Shown here: positions 53,670-63,722 of the stretch, piece by piece
How the letters are laid out: each line of letters opens with the position of its first letter
How positions within the stretch are numbered: the first letter of the stretch is position 1
Assembly (NCBI GenBank): GCA_964006375.1
Contig: OZ023264.1
Span: forward strand, 174,950,295 to 175,014,294
DNA from: Tillus elongatus
Lineage: Eukaryota > Arthropoda > Insecta > Coleoptera > Cleridae
Direction of reading: 5' to 3'
DNA length: 64,000 nt
Position numbers and translations under genes: made by a program
Notes under the pieces: model-generated
What the model was told of the DNA's origin: nothing
The model's input: only the letters and a program-made list of their open reading frames with translations
Databases searched by the model: none

Positions 53670-56230
53670 AGTTTTTTTATTATCCCAACGTTTTTGATGT
53701 CATCCGATTAAACTTTTCTCTTTGTGTGGAAGTTTTTATGATATGTACGATAATAATATATATTTATTATATTTACCTGTTATATTTAGTTGCCCTTGGA
53801 ATCCTTATTTTCTTTTAGTTAATTTTGCATGAGACTCTTTATAAAAATGTACAATTATATTGTTTTTTTTTTGTTTTAATCTTTTTATATTAACAAATTA
53901 TTAATAAATCTCAGAGCTTGGGTTCATGAGGCGAAAAATGCACCACTTTGTTAATAAAATTTGTATGAGCTTTATTACGAGATTCAGGGGTTTTTTCTTA
54001 ATAATGAAATGGATTTCAAATACAAACGGATAATTTATTAACGAACAATTTAAATAACAAACAAAATAGAGCAGTTTTTTTTAACTTAGGAAAAGAAATA
54101 TTGCTTAACTATAAAATTCTTATTGATATTACAAATTCCTAACAATAATCAAACTTCCCTTGAAAGGGTACTCACGATTTTTATGCAGGTACAGCCCTTT
54201 TTATTTATTTATTAAATTATTATTATTTTTTGTTAATTGCTTTATAGCTATTGAGCTACATAAGTTCCATTCACCAACCTTTAAATGTCACTTGAAGTAT
54301 TTGCCTCCATTTGTTTTAATAGTTAGTCGGTACACTATACATTTGGGTTATGTGTATAGTTTCTGTGTCTAATTTCGTTTTTACAGATTCTTCTTTTAAT
54401 CAAATGAAGATAAAAAAAGAATCCCTCGCCTGGTCTAATGGCAGTTGACAGTTTGGGTTTTTTTATTTTTATTTACTATTTACTAATAAAATTCCAACAT
54501 TAATTTACCATATATTCTCCAGTTTCCATTAATTGATTGAATAATATTTGTTCCAATATAGTTATTAATAATAATCAGATCGCAGAAATAAACAGGTAAG
54601 TTGAAACTTGTCAACCTTATTTAATTATTTTCCTTTAAAAATATAACCTAAAATTGTTGAGAATAAATGCTGGAAATCAATTAATATTCTGATGTGCTCT
54701 CTTTAGCTACTCAAATTCAACTGCCTCGATTAAATAAATAGACATTTATTTTATATAAAAACAGAAAAAAATTGAATTAGCGTCCTTACGCCATGTTAAT
54801 TTTGGACCTGCTTATTTAGGATTTTTTTATATTACAGCTAGCCAACCATGCTATACTTTAAAAGAAAGCTTGTTTAAAACTGCGTATTTTAATACCCCAT
54901 ACATGTGGTTTCATTATACCGTATGTTCTAAATTTGTATGGCAAACTTGACATTTCTCAAAATTGACAATTGTCATAAATATGAAAATTACTGGCCGCCA
55001 ATCTTTATAATACACAAATTATATAATGAAAAACTTATTCTAGACAATTTCCTGATTACATAGAGCTACTTTACATGTGATTTGGTTCAATGATAATCTT
55101 ATAATCTATACATGAAATTTGTAATTCTTTTATCTCTTGACATTTCAATTTCCAGTCTAAAATTGTTTATAATAATCTACTTACCTACAATTATAAATAT
55201 ATACAGTAATCAAAAATACAGTTTAATACACTATTAAACAATAAACAACAACAAACAATATCAAATATTATACATAAGCTATCCTCTCGTAACATGATGT
55301 TCGACAATTGTTAAAAGTTGCATTTTTCTTTTATTTTCCCTTATTTTCGTTGCTACTATGTTACTCTAGAGATTCATAATGATATAATCACTCAAATGCT
55401 TTCAAATTATCAAATCTGTTTTGAATTTACAGGTATTATCAAAATTTTGTGGAAATTCCGAAATGCCATTTTATGTAAATTTTGAAATGACATGCACTAT
55501 CAATTTGCAAATTATATGGACGTAACACTGATATGGTCCACAATATATATATAGTTACTATTTATGGTTTCTGTCAATTTTTATCATGAAAATTGCTGTG
55601 CAAAGAAGTTTTCCTTATTATGTTATAATTGTACTGGATCGCACCTCAAAATAACAGGTAATCTATAATATGTCAATAATTTCTGATTGCTATACCTTCC
55701 TATCATTCTAGTCATGTTGTGTTCATATTTTTCCACACATTTTATACTATTTGCTTCCTAAATTAATTGAATTTTATTGTTATAGTACCAAAGTATATCA
55801 CTCTGACGATTTGTTTGCTGCGTTTAACGTACCTATCAAGATGGAGACGTGATTCAGCCACGGAATGCTGATCTTTTATTTTAATTAGCTTCAGTGATCT
55901 CGTGTACTGCTTTATTAAATATAATATTTTAATTTTGAATGTATAGTCTTTGGAAAATAAACGTTTTTATGTAAGTTGCACGCTTTGATTCCAAATACTA
56001 ATTTTATATGATATTTTTGATATTATCATACATTAAGGTGTTTATTTTTATTTATTTTGATTTGAATACTTAGTCCCTTGCATGCTTATCGACTTTTATT
56101 TTTAAATTCCCCTTTTTTAACCCGTCTCTGGCAAGACATATTGTAATAAGAATAACGTAAATTTCCTAAGATTTTCTCTTTCCATTTTTCTAAATTTAGA
56201 TGCATTTCTGGTACATTAAATTTACCATAG
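53670..56230. other. Very AT-rich DNA without recognisable gene
   Basis: No ORF, repeat or RNA gene that I can support. The longest open frame is about 70 codons and low complexity. Confidence 0.4.
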
Positions 56231-56383
<153 letters not shown>

Positions 56384-56394
56384 CATATTCCTGT

Positions 56395-56610
56395 AGATAT
56401 CGAATTCCAGCGAGGCATTATTTTTATTTTTAATGACTAGTACATCAAGAAAAGAAAGTTTATTGTTGATTTCTATTTCGTGGGTAAATTTTATTGAATC
56501 AAATTGACTATTTAGTTTTTCATGTGTGGCACAACATATATGGGATAATAATCACCACATTGACAAAAAAAATTGAAACTTGTTTAAAATGTTAGACATC
56601 AAACTATGCT
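56395..56610. pseudogene. Penelope-like fragment with internal inversion
   Basis: 56395-56515 matches 47447-47560 in the same orientation (TATCGAATTC, ACTAGTACATC, TTTCTAATTCGTGGGTAAAT, GAATCAAAT), i.e. minus-strand coding. From about 56521 the sequence ATGTGTGGCACAACATATAT with GGGATAATAATCACCACATT matches the complement of 46860-46900, i.e. plus-strand GIY-YIG coding (RHIWDNNHH). The two parts are therefore joined in opposite orientations. Confidence 0.7.
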
Positions 56611-56977
56611 TGATTCCTTCGTAAGTATTTTTATATGAAGGTCGATTAAGAACAAAATTTCATTAAATCGTGCGGCACCTTTAATTTCAAGCCCTTTATT
56701 TTCACTTTGCATTTGAACAGCTAAACACTCCTGATTTGTCTGGCAGAATAATAATTTATTGTCAATAACTTGGCCGGTCTATACAGACACTAAGCTGTAC
56801 GTTTGGTTATCGACTTAAAGACCCGCCTTTTGTTTTCTTTGTATCTAAGAAGTCAATTTAAATATTTGTTTATACGTACAATTACGTTAGATATTAAAAA
56901 TCAATATAAATACTTGTAGAATTTTTGTTGAATTATTTATCCTTTATTAAAGTTAACATTTTTAGCCAAACACTCGG

Positions 56978-57488
56978 TAAGTACACTTGGAGAACACCCA
57001 AATCACCACAACACATATTTCAGAGACCTTACGATCGTTTGGTTGACAATGTCAACATCTTCAGAGGAAGAAAATTCTAACATAAAAAAGTATATCCCGT
57101 GTATTTATATCGCGTCAAGGTAAACGAACTAGTCCGAAGTAAAGTTGTCGTCCAAGAACGATCGTTTGTTTATTGCGTAGTGAAACTACGGGGTCAGAGA
57201 CCTGCTTTAATCTTCTAGTCGACATTAAAGCAGGTCTCCGACCTCGTAGTTTCACTGCTCAATAAACAAACAATCGTTCTTGGACGACAACTTTACTTCA
57301 GACTAGTTCGTTTACCTTGACGCGATATAAATACACGGGATATACTTTTTTATGTTAGAATTTTCTTCCTCTGAAGATGTTGACATTGTCAACGAAACGA
57401 TCGTAAGGTCTCTGAAATATGTGTTGTGGTGATTTGGGTGTTCTCCAAGTGTACTTATTAGTGCTCATCACGGGTTCCAGTTTTCACA
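56978..57488. mobile_element. Palindromic Penelope terminal-repeat insertion with 15-bp target site duplication
   Basis: 56979-57456 is a near-perfect palindrome with arms of about 235 bases around a short centre (CTTCTAGTCGAC near 57214-57225). A 32-base non-palindromic tail (ATTAGTGCTCATCACGGGTT...) follows. TAGCCAAACACTCGG occurs directly before (56963-56977) and after (57489-57503), a 15-bp target site duplication. The terminal motifs (CCAAGTGTACTT, TTAGTGCTCATCAC) match both ends of the 46.3-48.4-kb Penelope relic, so this is a non-autonomous Penelope product made of two opposed terminal repeats. Confidence 0.85.
57371..57412 (+). ncRNA. Hammerhead-like motif in palindromic Penelope terminal repeat
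   Basis: CUGAAGA, stem II GUUGAC-AUU-GUCAAC (six pairs), GAAA, then CGAUC-GUAA-GGUC as stem III. The first box has A for U at the variable core position 7. The left arm holds the inverse copy with CAAA in place of GAAA. Stem I pairing is weak by eye. Confidence 0.5.
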
Positions 57489-57503
57489 TAGCCAAACACT
57501 CGG

Positions 57504-57699
57504 GTTTTTTTTTTAATAAAAAAAGATGAGCAGCTATTATTGATCTGTTCGCCAGATGTACATGTCGGCTTTCTTTAGTCGCTCCAATATTCACATAGTG
57601 AAAGTTCTAGATCCAAAAGAACGTGTTGCTTCCTTAAATATTTCGGTACCTTTTATTTTAATTATCCTTAGATTAGACAAAAGCTCATAAATTTGTCAA
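57504..57699. other. Unassigned spacer
   Basis: A T-run followed by unique sequence; nothing recognised. Confidence 0.3.
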
Positions 57700-57949
57700 C
57701 CAGAAGACTAAAGTAGTTCTTTGACCTCGCCCGTTCAAGTATTGACACAATAGACAAACGATGGTCATCGACTACAACTTTTACTTCGGATTAGATCGTT
57801 ACCTAGGTGTGATATAAATAAACAGTACTGGTTGATTTTAATTTAGAATTTTTTCATTCTCTGATGACGCTAACGTTGTCAGTGAAAAGATCGTAAGGTC
57901 TTTGAAATATGTGTTGTGGTGATTTGGGTTCTCCAAGTGCACTTATCTC
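57700..57949 (+). repeat. Diverged single Penelope terminal repeat
   Basis: It follows the right arm of the 57-kb palindrome at lower identity: GATATAAATAAACAG, TAGAATTTTTTCATTCTCTG, GATCGTAAGGTCTTTGAAAT, GTGTTGTGGTGATTTGGGTT and TCTCCAAGTGCACTTAT. Confidence 0.75.
57861..57903 (+). ncRNA. Hammerhead-like motif with consensus CUGAUGA and GAAA boxes
   Basis: CUGAUGA (57861-57867), stem II GCUAAC-GUU-GUCAGU with one mismatch, GAAA (57884-57887), stem III AGAUC-GUAA-GGUCU, then UU at the expected cleavage site. Of the three Penelope copies here this has the best core. Stem I (UUCAUUCU with GAAAUAUG) pairs poorly, so activity is doubtful. Confidence 0.55.
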
Positions 57950-57965
57950 TTTTTCAATATTTTTT

Positions 57966-58185
57966 TGTTCTCTGAGGGCTCGTCCGCGGCCTTGGCGCCC
58001 CGATAGCACTGCAACCTTTGGTTGATTGTGCATACCATTAGTCTTACTCCACCTATTCCAAAATCACTGTGCCTTGAACTAGTCCGCACAGCGATTGGTA
58101 GGGTGAGGTTTTATATTGCTCTGTCTCCGGTCTAGACTGACCGTAGATCAGTTGTCTTTTGCGGTCCAGAGCTTTACACTCGCAC
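57966..58185 (-). pseudogene. 3' end of the RNase H-type LINE
   Basis: The minus strand encodes CKALDRKRQLIYGQSRPETE followed by QYKTSPYQSLCGLVQGTVIL, matching the C-terminus of the LINE at 39430-39592. It continues with the same 3' UTR (GGGGCGCCAAGGCCGCGGAC, GAGCCCTCAGAG). Only the last ~220 bases are present, a typical short 5'-truncated insertion. Confidence 0.8.
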
Positions 58186-58426
58186 AATATGTAGGACATT
58201 GAGAATTGAAAATGGTAATAGGATACTAAATGCTCTTGTTTCAAGTGCAGAAAACTCATCAGCCAGCCCTGTCAAAAATTGAAAGAGTGATTCACTGCTA
58301 AATTTTCTTTTGATTTCGCCACTTGTCGTGAAGTCTATAAAGATTTCGTCTTCAGCAGTTGAGCGACTTTCGGCAATTGAATTTCCCTAATCCAGTGAGA
58401 TGTACGACAGTGTCGCCATCGGTATC

Positions 58427-58871
58427 GTAGCCAGCTAATACGTTGTCATTGCAGCTATAATAAACACAACGTGCTATATAAACAGAGATTGTTTTCCACT
58501 AACTAACGATTAAAAAAAACATATTATTGATACCCAACATAGTCCTGCAGGAAATAAGCGCATAGAATCCCAACATTTTTGTAATAGCAAGCGCAAACCA
58601 GACTTTTTTGAAGCTTTAGAAGTCAAAAAGCACACACACGCAATAGCTGCCTTGTTTAAATGAGAAAACTTATTTAATGACTTCCCTTTTCTTGGATATG
58701 GTTCTAATGCAATATGAATGCTGATAAATATGTTTGCGTCCCTCAAAATAATTTTAAACCACAAATCGAACAAGTACGGTTAAATAACTACGAATGTATC
58801 TTCCAGCAAGATGGTGCAGCTTGTCATGCGGCTAAAAAAGTGAACGACTAGATGTTGGAAAACAATAGTAA
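58427..58871 (+). pseudogene. Tc1-like transposase fragment, second-Asp region
   Basis: The last ~120 bases translate to QIEQVRLNNYECIFQQDGAA and CHAAKKVND, then a stop and MLENN. FQQDGAxCHxAKKV is the second catalytic Asp motif of Tc1-type transposases, where D is followed by a conserved His. Upstream sequence (58500-58740) is degraded and carries ~170 bases absent from the inverted copy at 63.8 kb. It ends where a HINE-like hairpin begins (58872). Confidence 0.65.
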
Positions 58872-59025
58872 TTTTTTTGTGAATTTTCGTAGAAAAAATT
58901 CACTAATGGAGAGTTCCCGACTTTTGAATTTTGAAAAAATTGTTGGAAATGAGCGCGAACTAGGGCCCCTAGAACCCATACCCGGGGTAAGTTTCAATTT
59001 TAATATGTTTCTATATATATATAAT
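58872..59025 (-). mobile_element. HINE-like 3' fragment
   Basis: TGTGAATTTTCGTAGAAAAAATTCACTAAT, GAGCGCGAACTAGGGCCCCT, CCATACCCGGGGTAAGTTTC and a short TATATATATA. The RTE LINE starts immediately after the TA remnant. Confidence 0.75.
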
Positions 59026-59044
59026 ATGAAAGAGAACAAAAAAT

Positions 59045-60853
59045 ATGTGTAGAACCCAGAAACGAAAATTTCTGGAAGACAAAATAGAAAATATTGAATA
59101 TAAATATCAAAAAAATGAAATACGTAACTTCTACAAAGACGTGAAAGATATAAAAAGAGGCCACCAAAGCAAAGCAGTGTTCTTTAAGGATAAGGAAGGC
59201 AATTTGCTTGGAAACGATAAAGACATATGCAGGAGATGGAAAGAACATTTCGAAGAACTGCATAATGATGGAGATGAAGAAGAACTGAAAGAGTGTCATC
59301 AAGAGTTTTATGAAGAGGAAGAAGTTACAGAAGATCCAACGAAGCAAGAAATAGAAGAAATTATACAAACAATGAAAAACAACAAGAGTCCAGGTGAAAA
59401 TGGCATTATGGCCGAAAATTTTAAATACGGAGGGACTACTTTGGTTGCCATGATGTATGAGCTAATAAAAGAAATTTGGAAAACAAAAGAAATGCCAAAA
59501 AAATGGAATAAGACCATCATGGTAACTTTATTTAAGAAAGGAGATATAACAGAATGCACCAACTATAGGGGGATAGCGTTACCAGATGTGGCCTACAAAA
59601 TTTTAGCAACACTAATAAAGAAACGGCTAGAAAAATATATAGAGCCTTTGCTAGGGGAATATCAGGCTGGTTTTCGGAAGGGTAGGTCGACAGTTGACCA
59701 GATATGTCTGCTAAAGCAGGTTTTGACAGGCTGTTACGAGTACGAGATTCCAGTACACATGATCTTTGTCGACTTTAAGACCGCCTACGATTCAGTGAAA
59801 AGAAGTAAAGTAGTTGATATACTTAGAGAGTTCAGAGTACCCGAGTATATTGTGAAACTGGTAATAATGACACTATGTAACACCACGTGCGCAGTAAGGG
59901 TAAACGGAAATCTGACAGAAGAGTTTGATGTGAGAAGAGGAGTGAGGCAGGGAGATCCGCTGTCAACGTTACTATTCAATATAGTTCTGGAGAAAGTGAT
60001 AAGAGAGAGTGGTATAAACAGAACTGGGAGCTTGTTTGACAGGAGTCATCAGTGCCTTGCTTATGCGGATGATATATTGTTACTGGCCAGAAATAGAAAA
60101 GAGCTGGGAGGTATCACTAGAAGTTTGGTGGAGGTAGCAGACAGTGTGGGACTTCAAATAAATAAGGACAAGAGCAAGTATATGGCAATTAAAAAGACTA
60201 AAGTGACTAATAGTGAACCTTTTACAGTGAAAATGCGAGGGGAGAGAGTCATAGAGTTCGAAGAGGTTAATAATTACATGTACTTAGGTGTATTAGTAGA
60301 CAATAGATGTGATGAGGAGGTAGAAATTAACCTAAGGATAGCAAAAGCCAACAGATGTGCAGGAGGGCTTAACAGCTTCCTTAGATCAAAGAACATCTCG
60401 CGTGCTGCGAAACTCAGAGTATATAGGACTGTGATAAGACCAACCTTGACATATGGTTGTGAAGCATGGACAATGAACCGAAGACTGGAGGACAGAATAG
60501 CGATATGGGAGAGAAAGGTACTACGCAGAATCTTCGGAGGCAAGAAAGTAGATGGCATGTGGGAAAGACGTCCAAATGTGGAAGTGTATGAAATGTATGG
60601 AGAACCGCCGGTGTCTCAACTGGTTAAGGCACGCAGACTACAGTGGCTGGGACATATAGAACGAATGGGTGTGGAGAGAATGGTGAAGAAGTGTGTCTGG
60701 TCAAATCCAGAGGGTAGAAGGAAGAGAGGAAGACCAAGAAAAAGATGGCTTGATGCAGCACAACAAGACTTGCTAGAAAAAGGAGTCCAAAACTGGAAGA
60801 CGATTGCACTGGATAGGAAGCAATGGAAACGTATTACCAAGCTATGGGCCTAA
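59045..60853 (+). CDS. RTE-type LINE reverse transcriptase, 602-codon intact ORF, 5'-truncated element
   Basis: A single open frame encodes the reverse transcriptase and C-terminal region of an RTE-clade LINE, which copies its RNA into DNA at a nicked target. The opening block is SPGENGI (residues ~115-121), with TNYRGIALPDVAYKILATLI near 172-191. The first catalytic Asp is in FVDFKTAYDSV (Asp243). Then come RQGDPLS (301-307) and the YADD box (340-343). The thumb has NYMYLGVLVD, and the C-terminus reads VLRRIFGGKK, ARRLQWLGHIERM and GRKRGRPRKRWLDAA-like sequence. The apurinic-type endonuclease that normally precedes it is absent: an in-frame TGA at 59027 and a HINE-like (TA)n stub lie upstream, so the ATG is internal. 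A short 3' UTR runs into (TA)n at 60871, as is usual for RTE elements. Possibly recent; unlikely to be mobile without the endonuclease. Confidence 0.9.
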   Translation: MCRTQKRKFLEDKIENIEYKYQKNEIRNFYKDVKDIKRGHQSKAVFFKDKEGNLLGNDKDICRRWKEHFEELHNDGDEEELKECHQEFYEEEEVTEDPTKQEIEEIIQTMKNNKSPGENGIMAENFKYGGTTLVAMMYELIKEIWKTKEMPKKWNKTIMVTLFKKGDITECTNYRGIALPDVAYKILATLIKKRLEKYIEPLLGEYQAGFRKGRSTVDQICLLKQVLTGCYEYEIPVHMIFVDFKTAYDSVKRSKVVDILREFRVPEYIVKLVIMTLCNTTCAVRVNGNLTEEFDVRRGVRQGDPLSTLLFNIVLEKVIRESGINRTGSLFDRSHQCLAYADDILLLARNRKELGGITRSLVEVADSVGLQINKDKSKYMAIKKTKVTNSEPFTVKMRGERVIEFEEVNNYMYLGVLVDNRCDEEVEINLRIAKANRCAGGLNSFLRSKNISRAAKLRVYRTVIRPTLTYGCEAWTMNRRLEDRIAIWERKVLRRIFGGKKVDGMWERRPNVEVYEMYGEPPVSQLVKARRLQWLGHIERMGVERMVKKCVWSNPEGRRKRGRPRKRWLDAAQQDLLEKGVQNWKTIALDRKQWKRITKLWA

Positions 60854-60868
60854 ATGGCCTGTGAATGC

Positions 60869-60870
<2 letters not shown>

Positions 60871-60955
<85 letters not shown>
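60871..60955. repeat. (TA)n tail of the RTE LINE
   Basis: The TA run begins 18 bases after the LINE stop codon. RTE elements end in short tandem-repeat tails, so this tract can be the element tail, or the other half of the TA tract it inserted into. Confidence 0.95.
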
Positions 60956-60958
<3 letters not shown>

Positions 60959-61330
60959 TTCTACTAATTAATATACACTGTGTTACCACATTAGCTTTAC
61001 CCCATGCACATCTCCCTTTTCCTCAGCCGTGGTCCTTCGCGCCGGATTTGATTAAAGCCATTTTATACGATAAATACCTTAGAATTGGCATTTATCCGAG
61101 TATTTATTCGAGTGAGCATGAATTGCTCTAGCGTATCCTTTTCAGTTTTCCACTTAATTACAATTATATTACGCGATTCTTTGGCAAATTTTTAGAGAAA
61201 AATATTAAAATGTTCCAATTAACTTCTGTACAAAGAACGGTAAGAAATCATTAGTTGGATGAGATTACCTTAGTACGCATTCCCTTCCTGTCTCAGTGAA
61301 GTTGGCCCAACTACCAAAACTATGTTTTTT
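60956..61330. other. Unassigned stretch
   Basis: No gene or shared repeat recognised. Confidence 0.35.
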
Positions 61331-61716
61331 AAAGGAGTTAGCGAAGAACCTCGGTGGTTCAGAGGTAAGAACGTGTGCCTTTGAACCGAAGGGTACTGGG
61401 TTCGATCCCGGCGTACTCCTTTCACTTTTTCAGTACAAACTGTAAAATTAACATCAACCGAGGTTCTGGCATTGTATTTGAGCAAGTTGAATGTCTGCAC
61501 GTTCCGCCCTTCGGATGGGGCGTAAAGCCGTCGGTCCCGTGTCCATGCGATGTTGGGCACGTTAAAGATCCCTACCCTCCTTACAGAAAGATAGGGGTTC
61601 GGCAAAATTTCCAGGATAGTGAGGTGAAACTGCTCCCTGGCGTCGGTGATTGGCCATAGTCGCGGAAATAGGCCGACGTTAAAGAAACAAAACACACACA
61701 CACAAAGGAGTTAGCG
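61331..61716 (+). mobile_element. tRNA-derived SINE with 13-bp target site duplications
   Basis: AAAGGAGTTAGCG occurs at 61331-61343 and again at 61704-61716, bracketing a ~360-bp SINE (61344-61703). The head has RNA polymerase III promoter boxes: an A-box-like TGGTTCAGAGG (61355) and a B box GGTTCGATCCC (61400), in a ~75-nt tRNA-like region. A central block (TTCGGATGGGGCGTAAAGCC, GTCGGTCCCGTG, GGGCACGTTAAAGATCCC, about 61512-61574) resembles the conserved central domain seen in SINEs of many invertebrates. The tail is (AC)n. A 3' fragment of the same family is at 25539-25612. Confidence 0.85.
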
Positions 61717-61829
61717 GAAAAGTAACAAAAAACTAATATGTATGATTAATTACATAGGATTGGCCTGTTGTACTATATTTGAAGTAACAAAGAAAGAAAA
61801 TGTGTAAAAAATTCCTAATATTTTTAATA

Positions 61830-62058
61830 ACAAAAAACATCGTCTATTTCACTTATTACCGCCACGATACGTCTAAGTATATTGTCAACTGGTGTTTGGT
61901 ACTCATCTTGAGCAAAATTGCTTCACATTTTTCGAAGACGAGAGTGCAAATCTGAATCGGTTCTAACGATCTGCGATCGGAGCTTCTTCTTCATAAAATG
62001 CCACAAGGTGCCGATCGGAGAGAGGTCTGTGCTACTGGATGTTCATTTAAAAAAGCCT
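61830..62058 (-). pseudogene. Tc1-like transposase fragment, third-catalytic region and C-terminus
   Basis: The minus strand reads SSTDLSPIGTLWHFMKKKLR near 62015-61960, matching the SPDLNPIENLW motif of Tc1-type transposases with the catalytic Glu position altered (PIG for PIE). A stop in the middle follows, then SNFAQDEYQTPVDNILRRIV with AVISEIDDVF, the usual C-terminus. It is the continuation of the fragment at 63723-64000 on the same strand, separated by the HINE-like element between them. Confidence 0.65.
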
Positions 62059-63722
62059 GGACGCAACAAGTGCGTTATGGTAGTGAATTTTCATAGAAAT
62101 GATCTCGCACAAAATATTTTATTATAACTTTTTTTTCTTGTAACATAGAAATCTAAATTTTTGTGCATAGTTTGCTTTTTATATCGTAAACCTACCTACC
62201 AAATTTGGTTATCATATATTTTTTATTTTTTGTGAGGCCTAGGGTTGAACACACTGTGACCTCACAGACGATCTCCGGCGAGATATGGAGAGTAGGAAGA
62301 TTGCGGCCCCGTAATAGAGCTACCACAACCCAACCCACCTTTGTCCACCGCTCTAAGGAGTAGGCAGATTGAGGCCTTACAGTCTCCTTACATATTCCCT
62401 TTACCTCTTGAAACCAACCCAACCCACCTTTGTCCACCGCTCTAAGGAGTAGGCAGATTGAGGCCTTAGAGTGTCCTTACATATTTCCTTTACCTCTTGA
62501 AACCAACCCAACGCACCTTTGTCCACCGCTCTAAGGAGTATGCAGATTGAGGCCTTACAGTCTCCTTACATATTTCCTTTACCTCTTGAAACCAACCCAA
62601 CCCACCTTTGTCCACCGCTCTAAGGAGTAGGCAGATTGAAGCCTTACAGTCTCCTTACATATTTCCTTTACCTCTTGAAACCAACCCAACCCACCTTTGT
62701 CCACCGCTCTAAGGAGTAGGCAGATTGAGGCCTTAGAGTGTCCTTACATATTTCCTTTACCTCTTGAAACCAACCCAAAGCACCTTTGTCCACCGCTCTA
62801 AGGAGTATGCAGATTGAGGCCTTACAGTCTCCTTACATATTCCCCTTACCTCTTGAAACCAACCCAACGCACCTTTGTCCACCGCTCTAAGGAGTAGGCA
62901 GATTGAGGCCTTACAGTCTCCTTACATATTTCCTTTACCTCTTAAAACCAACCCAACCCACCTTTGTCCACCGCTCTAAGGAATAGGCAGATTGAGGCCT
63001 TACAGTCTCCTTACATATTTCCTTTACCTCTTGAAACCAACCCAACCCACCTTTGTCCACCGCTCTAAGGAGTAGGCAGATTGAAGCCTTAGAGTCCCCT
63101 TACATATTTCCTTTACCTCTTGAAACCAACCCAACCCACCTTTGTCCACCGCTCTAAGGAGTAGGCAGATTGAGGCCTTAGAGTGTCCTTACATATTTCC
63201 TTTACCTCTTGAAACCAACCCAACCCACCTTTGTCCACCGCTCTAAGGAGTAGGCAGATTGAGGCCTTACAGTCTCCTTACATATTTCCTTTACCTCTTG
63301 AAACCAACCCAACCCACCTTTGTCCACCGCTCTAAGGAGTAGGCAGATTGAGGCCTTACAGTCTCCTTACATATTTCCTTTACCTCTTGAAACCAACCCA
63401 ACCCACCTTTGTCCACCGCTCTAAGGAGTAGGCAGATTGAGGCCTTAGAGTGTCCTTATATATTTCCTTTACCTCTTGAAAATGGCTCCAAAACAAGAGC
63501 CGAAACGTCGAGTTTTCATAAATTCTGGACGCGGTCCAACCCGAGAACAAAATATGTCTCATATGTAAATATATATAGTATATATATAAACATATTAAAA
63601 TTGAAACTGACCCCAGATATGGGTTCTAGGGGTCCTAGTTCGCGCTCATTTCCAAAATTTTTTTCTAATTTCAAAAGTCGGGATCTCTCCATTAGTGAAT
63701 TTTTTCTACGAAAATTCACTAA
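62059..63722 (+). mobile_element. HINE-like element with an 89-bp satellite array in place of its core
   Basis: The 5' end GGACGCAACAAGTGCGTTAT through AAATTTGGTTATCATATATT (to about 62236) is followed by non-family sequence, the 89-bp array, and a short joining segment. The family resumes at AAACATATTAAAATTGAAACTGACC (63588) and runs to the hairpin ATTAGTGAATTTTTTCTACGAAAATTCACTAAA at 63722. Both flanks are Tc1 transposase coding DNA, showing that the whole unit inserted into a Tc1 copy. Confidence 0.75.
62323..63481. repeat. 89-bp tandem satellite, 13 copies
   Basis: The landmark TGTCCACCGCTCTAAGGAGT recurs every 89 bases from 62342 to 63410. Units also share CAGATTGAGGCCTTA, CTCCTTACATATTTCC and CTCTTGAAACCAACCCAA. 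Variation is confined to a few positions (ACAGTCTC vs AGAGTGTC, CCCA vs CGCA), and variant units alternate, indicating higher-order expansion. Short open frames across it are not genes. After the last unit comes ATGGCTCCAAAACAAGAGCC GAAACGTCGAG, a stem II + GAAAC arrangement like a hammerhead that has lost its CUGAUGA box. Confidence 0.95.

Noticed and set aside
59000..60840. Several minus-strand open frames of 60-122 codons opposite the RTE LINE
   Set aside because: Shadows of the 602-codon plus-strand frame, without motifs.
61344..61425. Functional tRNA gene
   Set aside because: A and B boxes are present, but the acceptor ends do not pair. The unit continues into a SINE body with a tail and target duplications.
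62192..63562. 89-bp array as a possible CRISPR array
   Set aside because: Units are contiguous and near-identical throughout with no variable spacers, and the context is eukaryotic.
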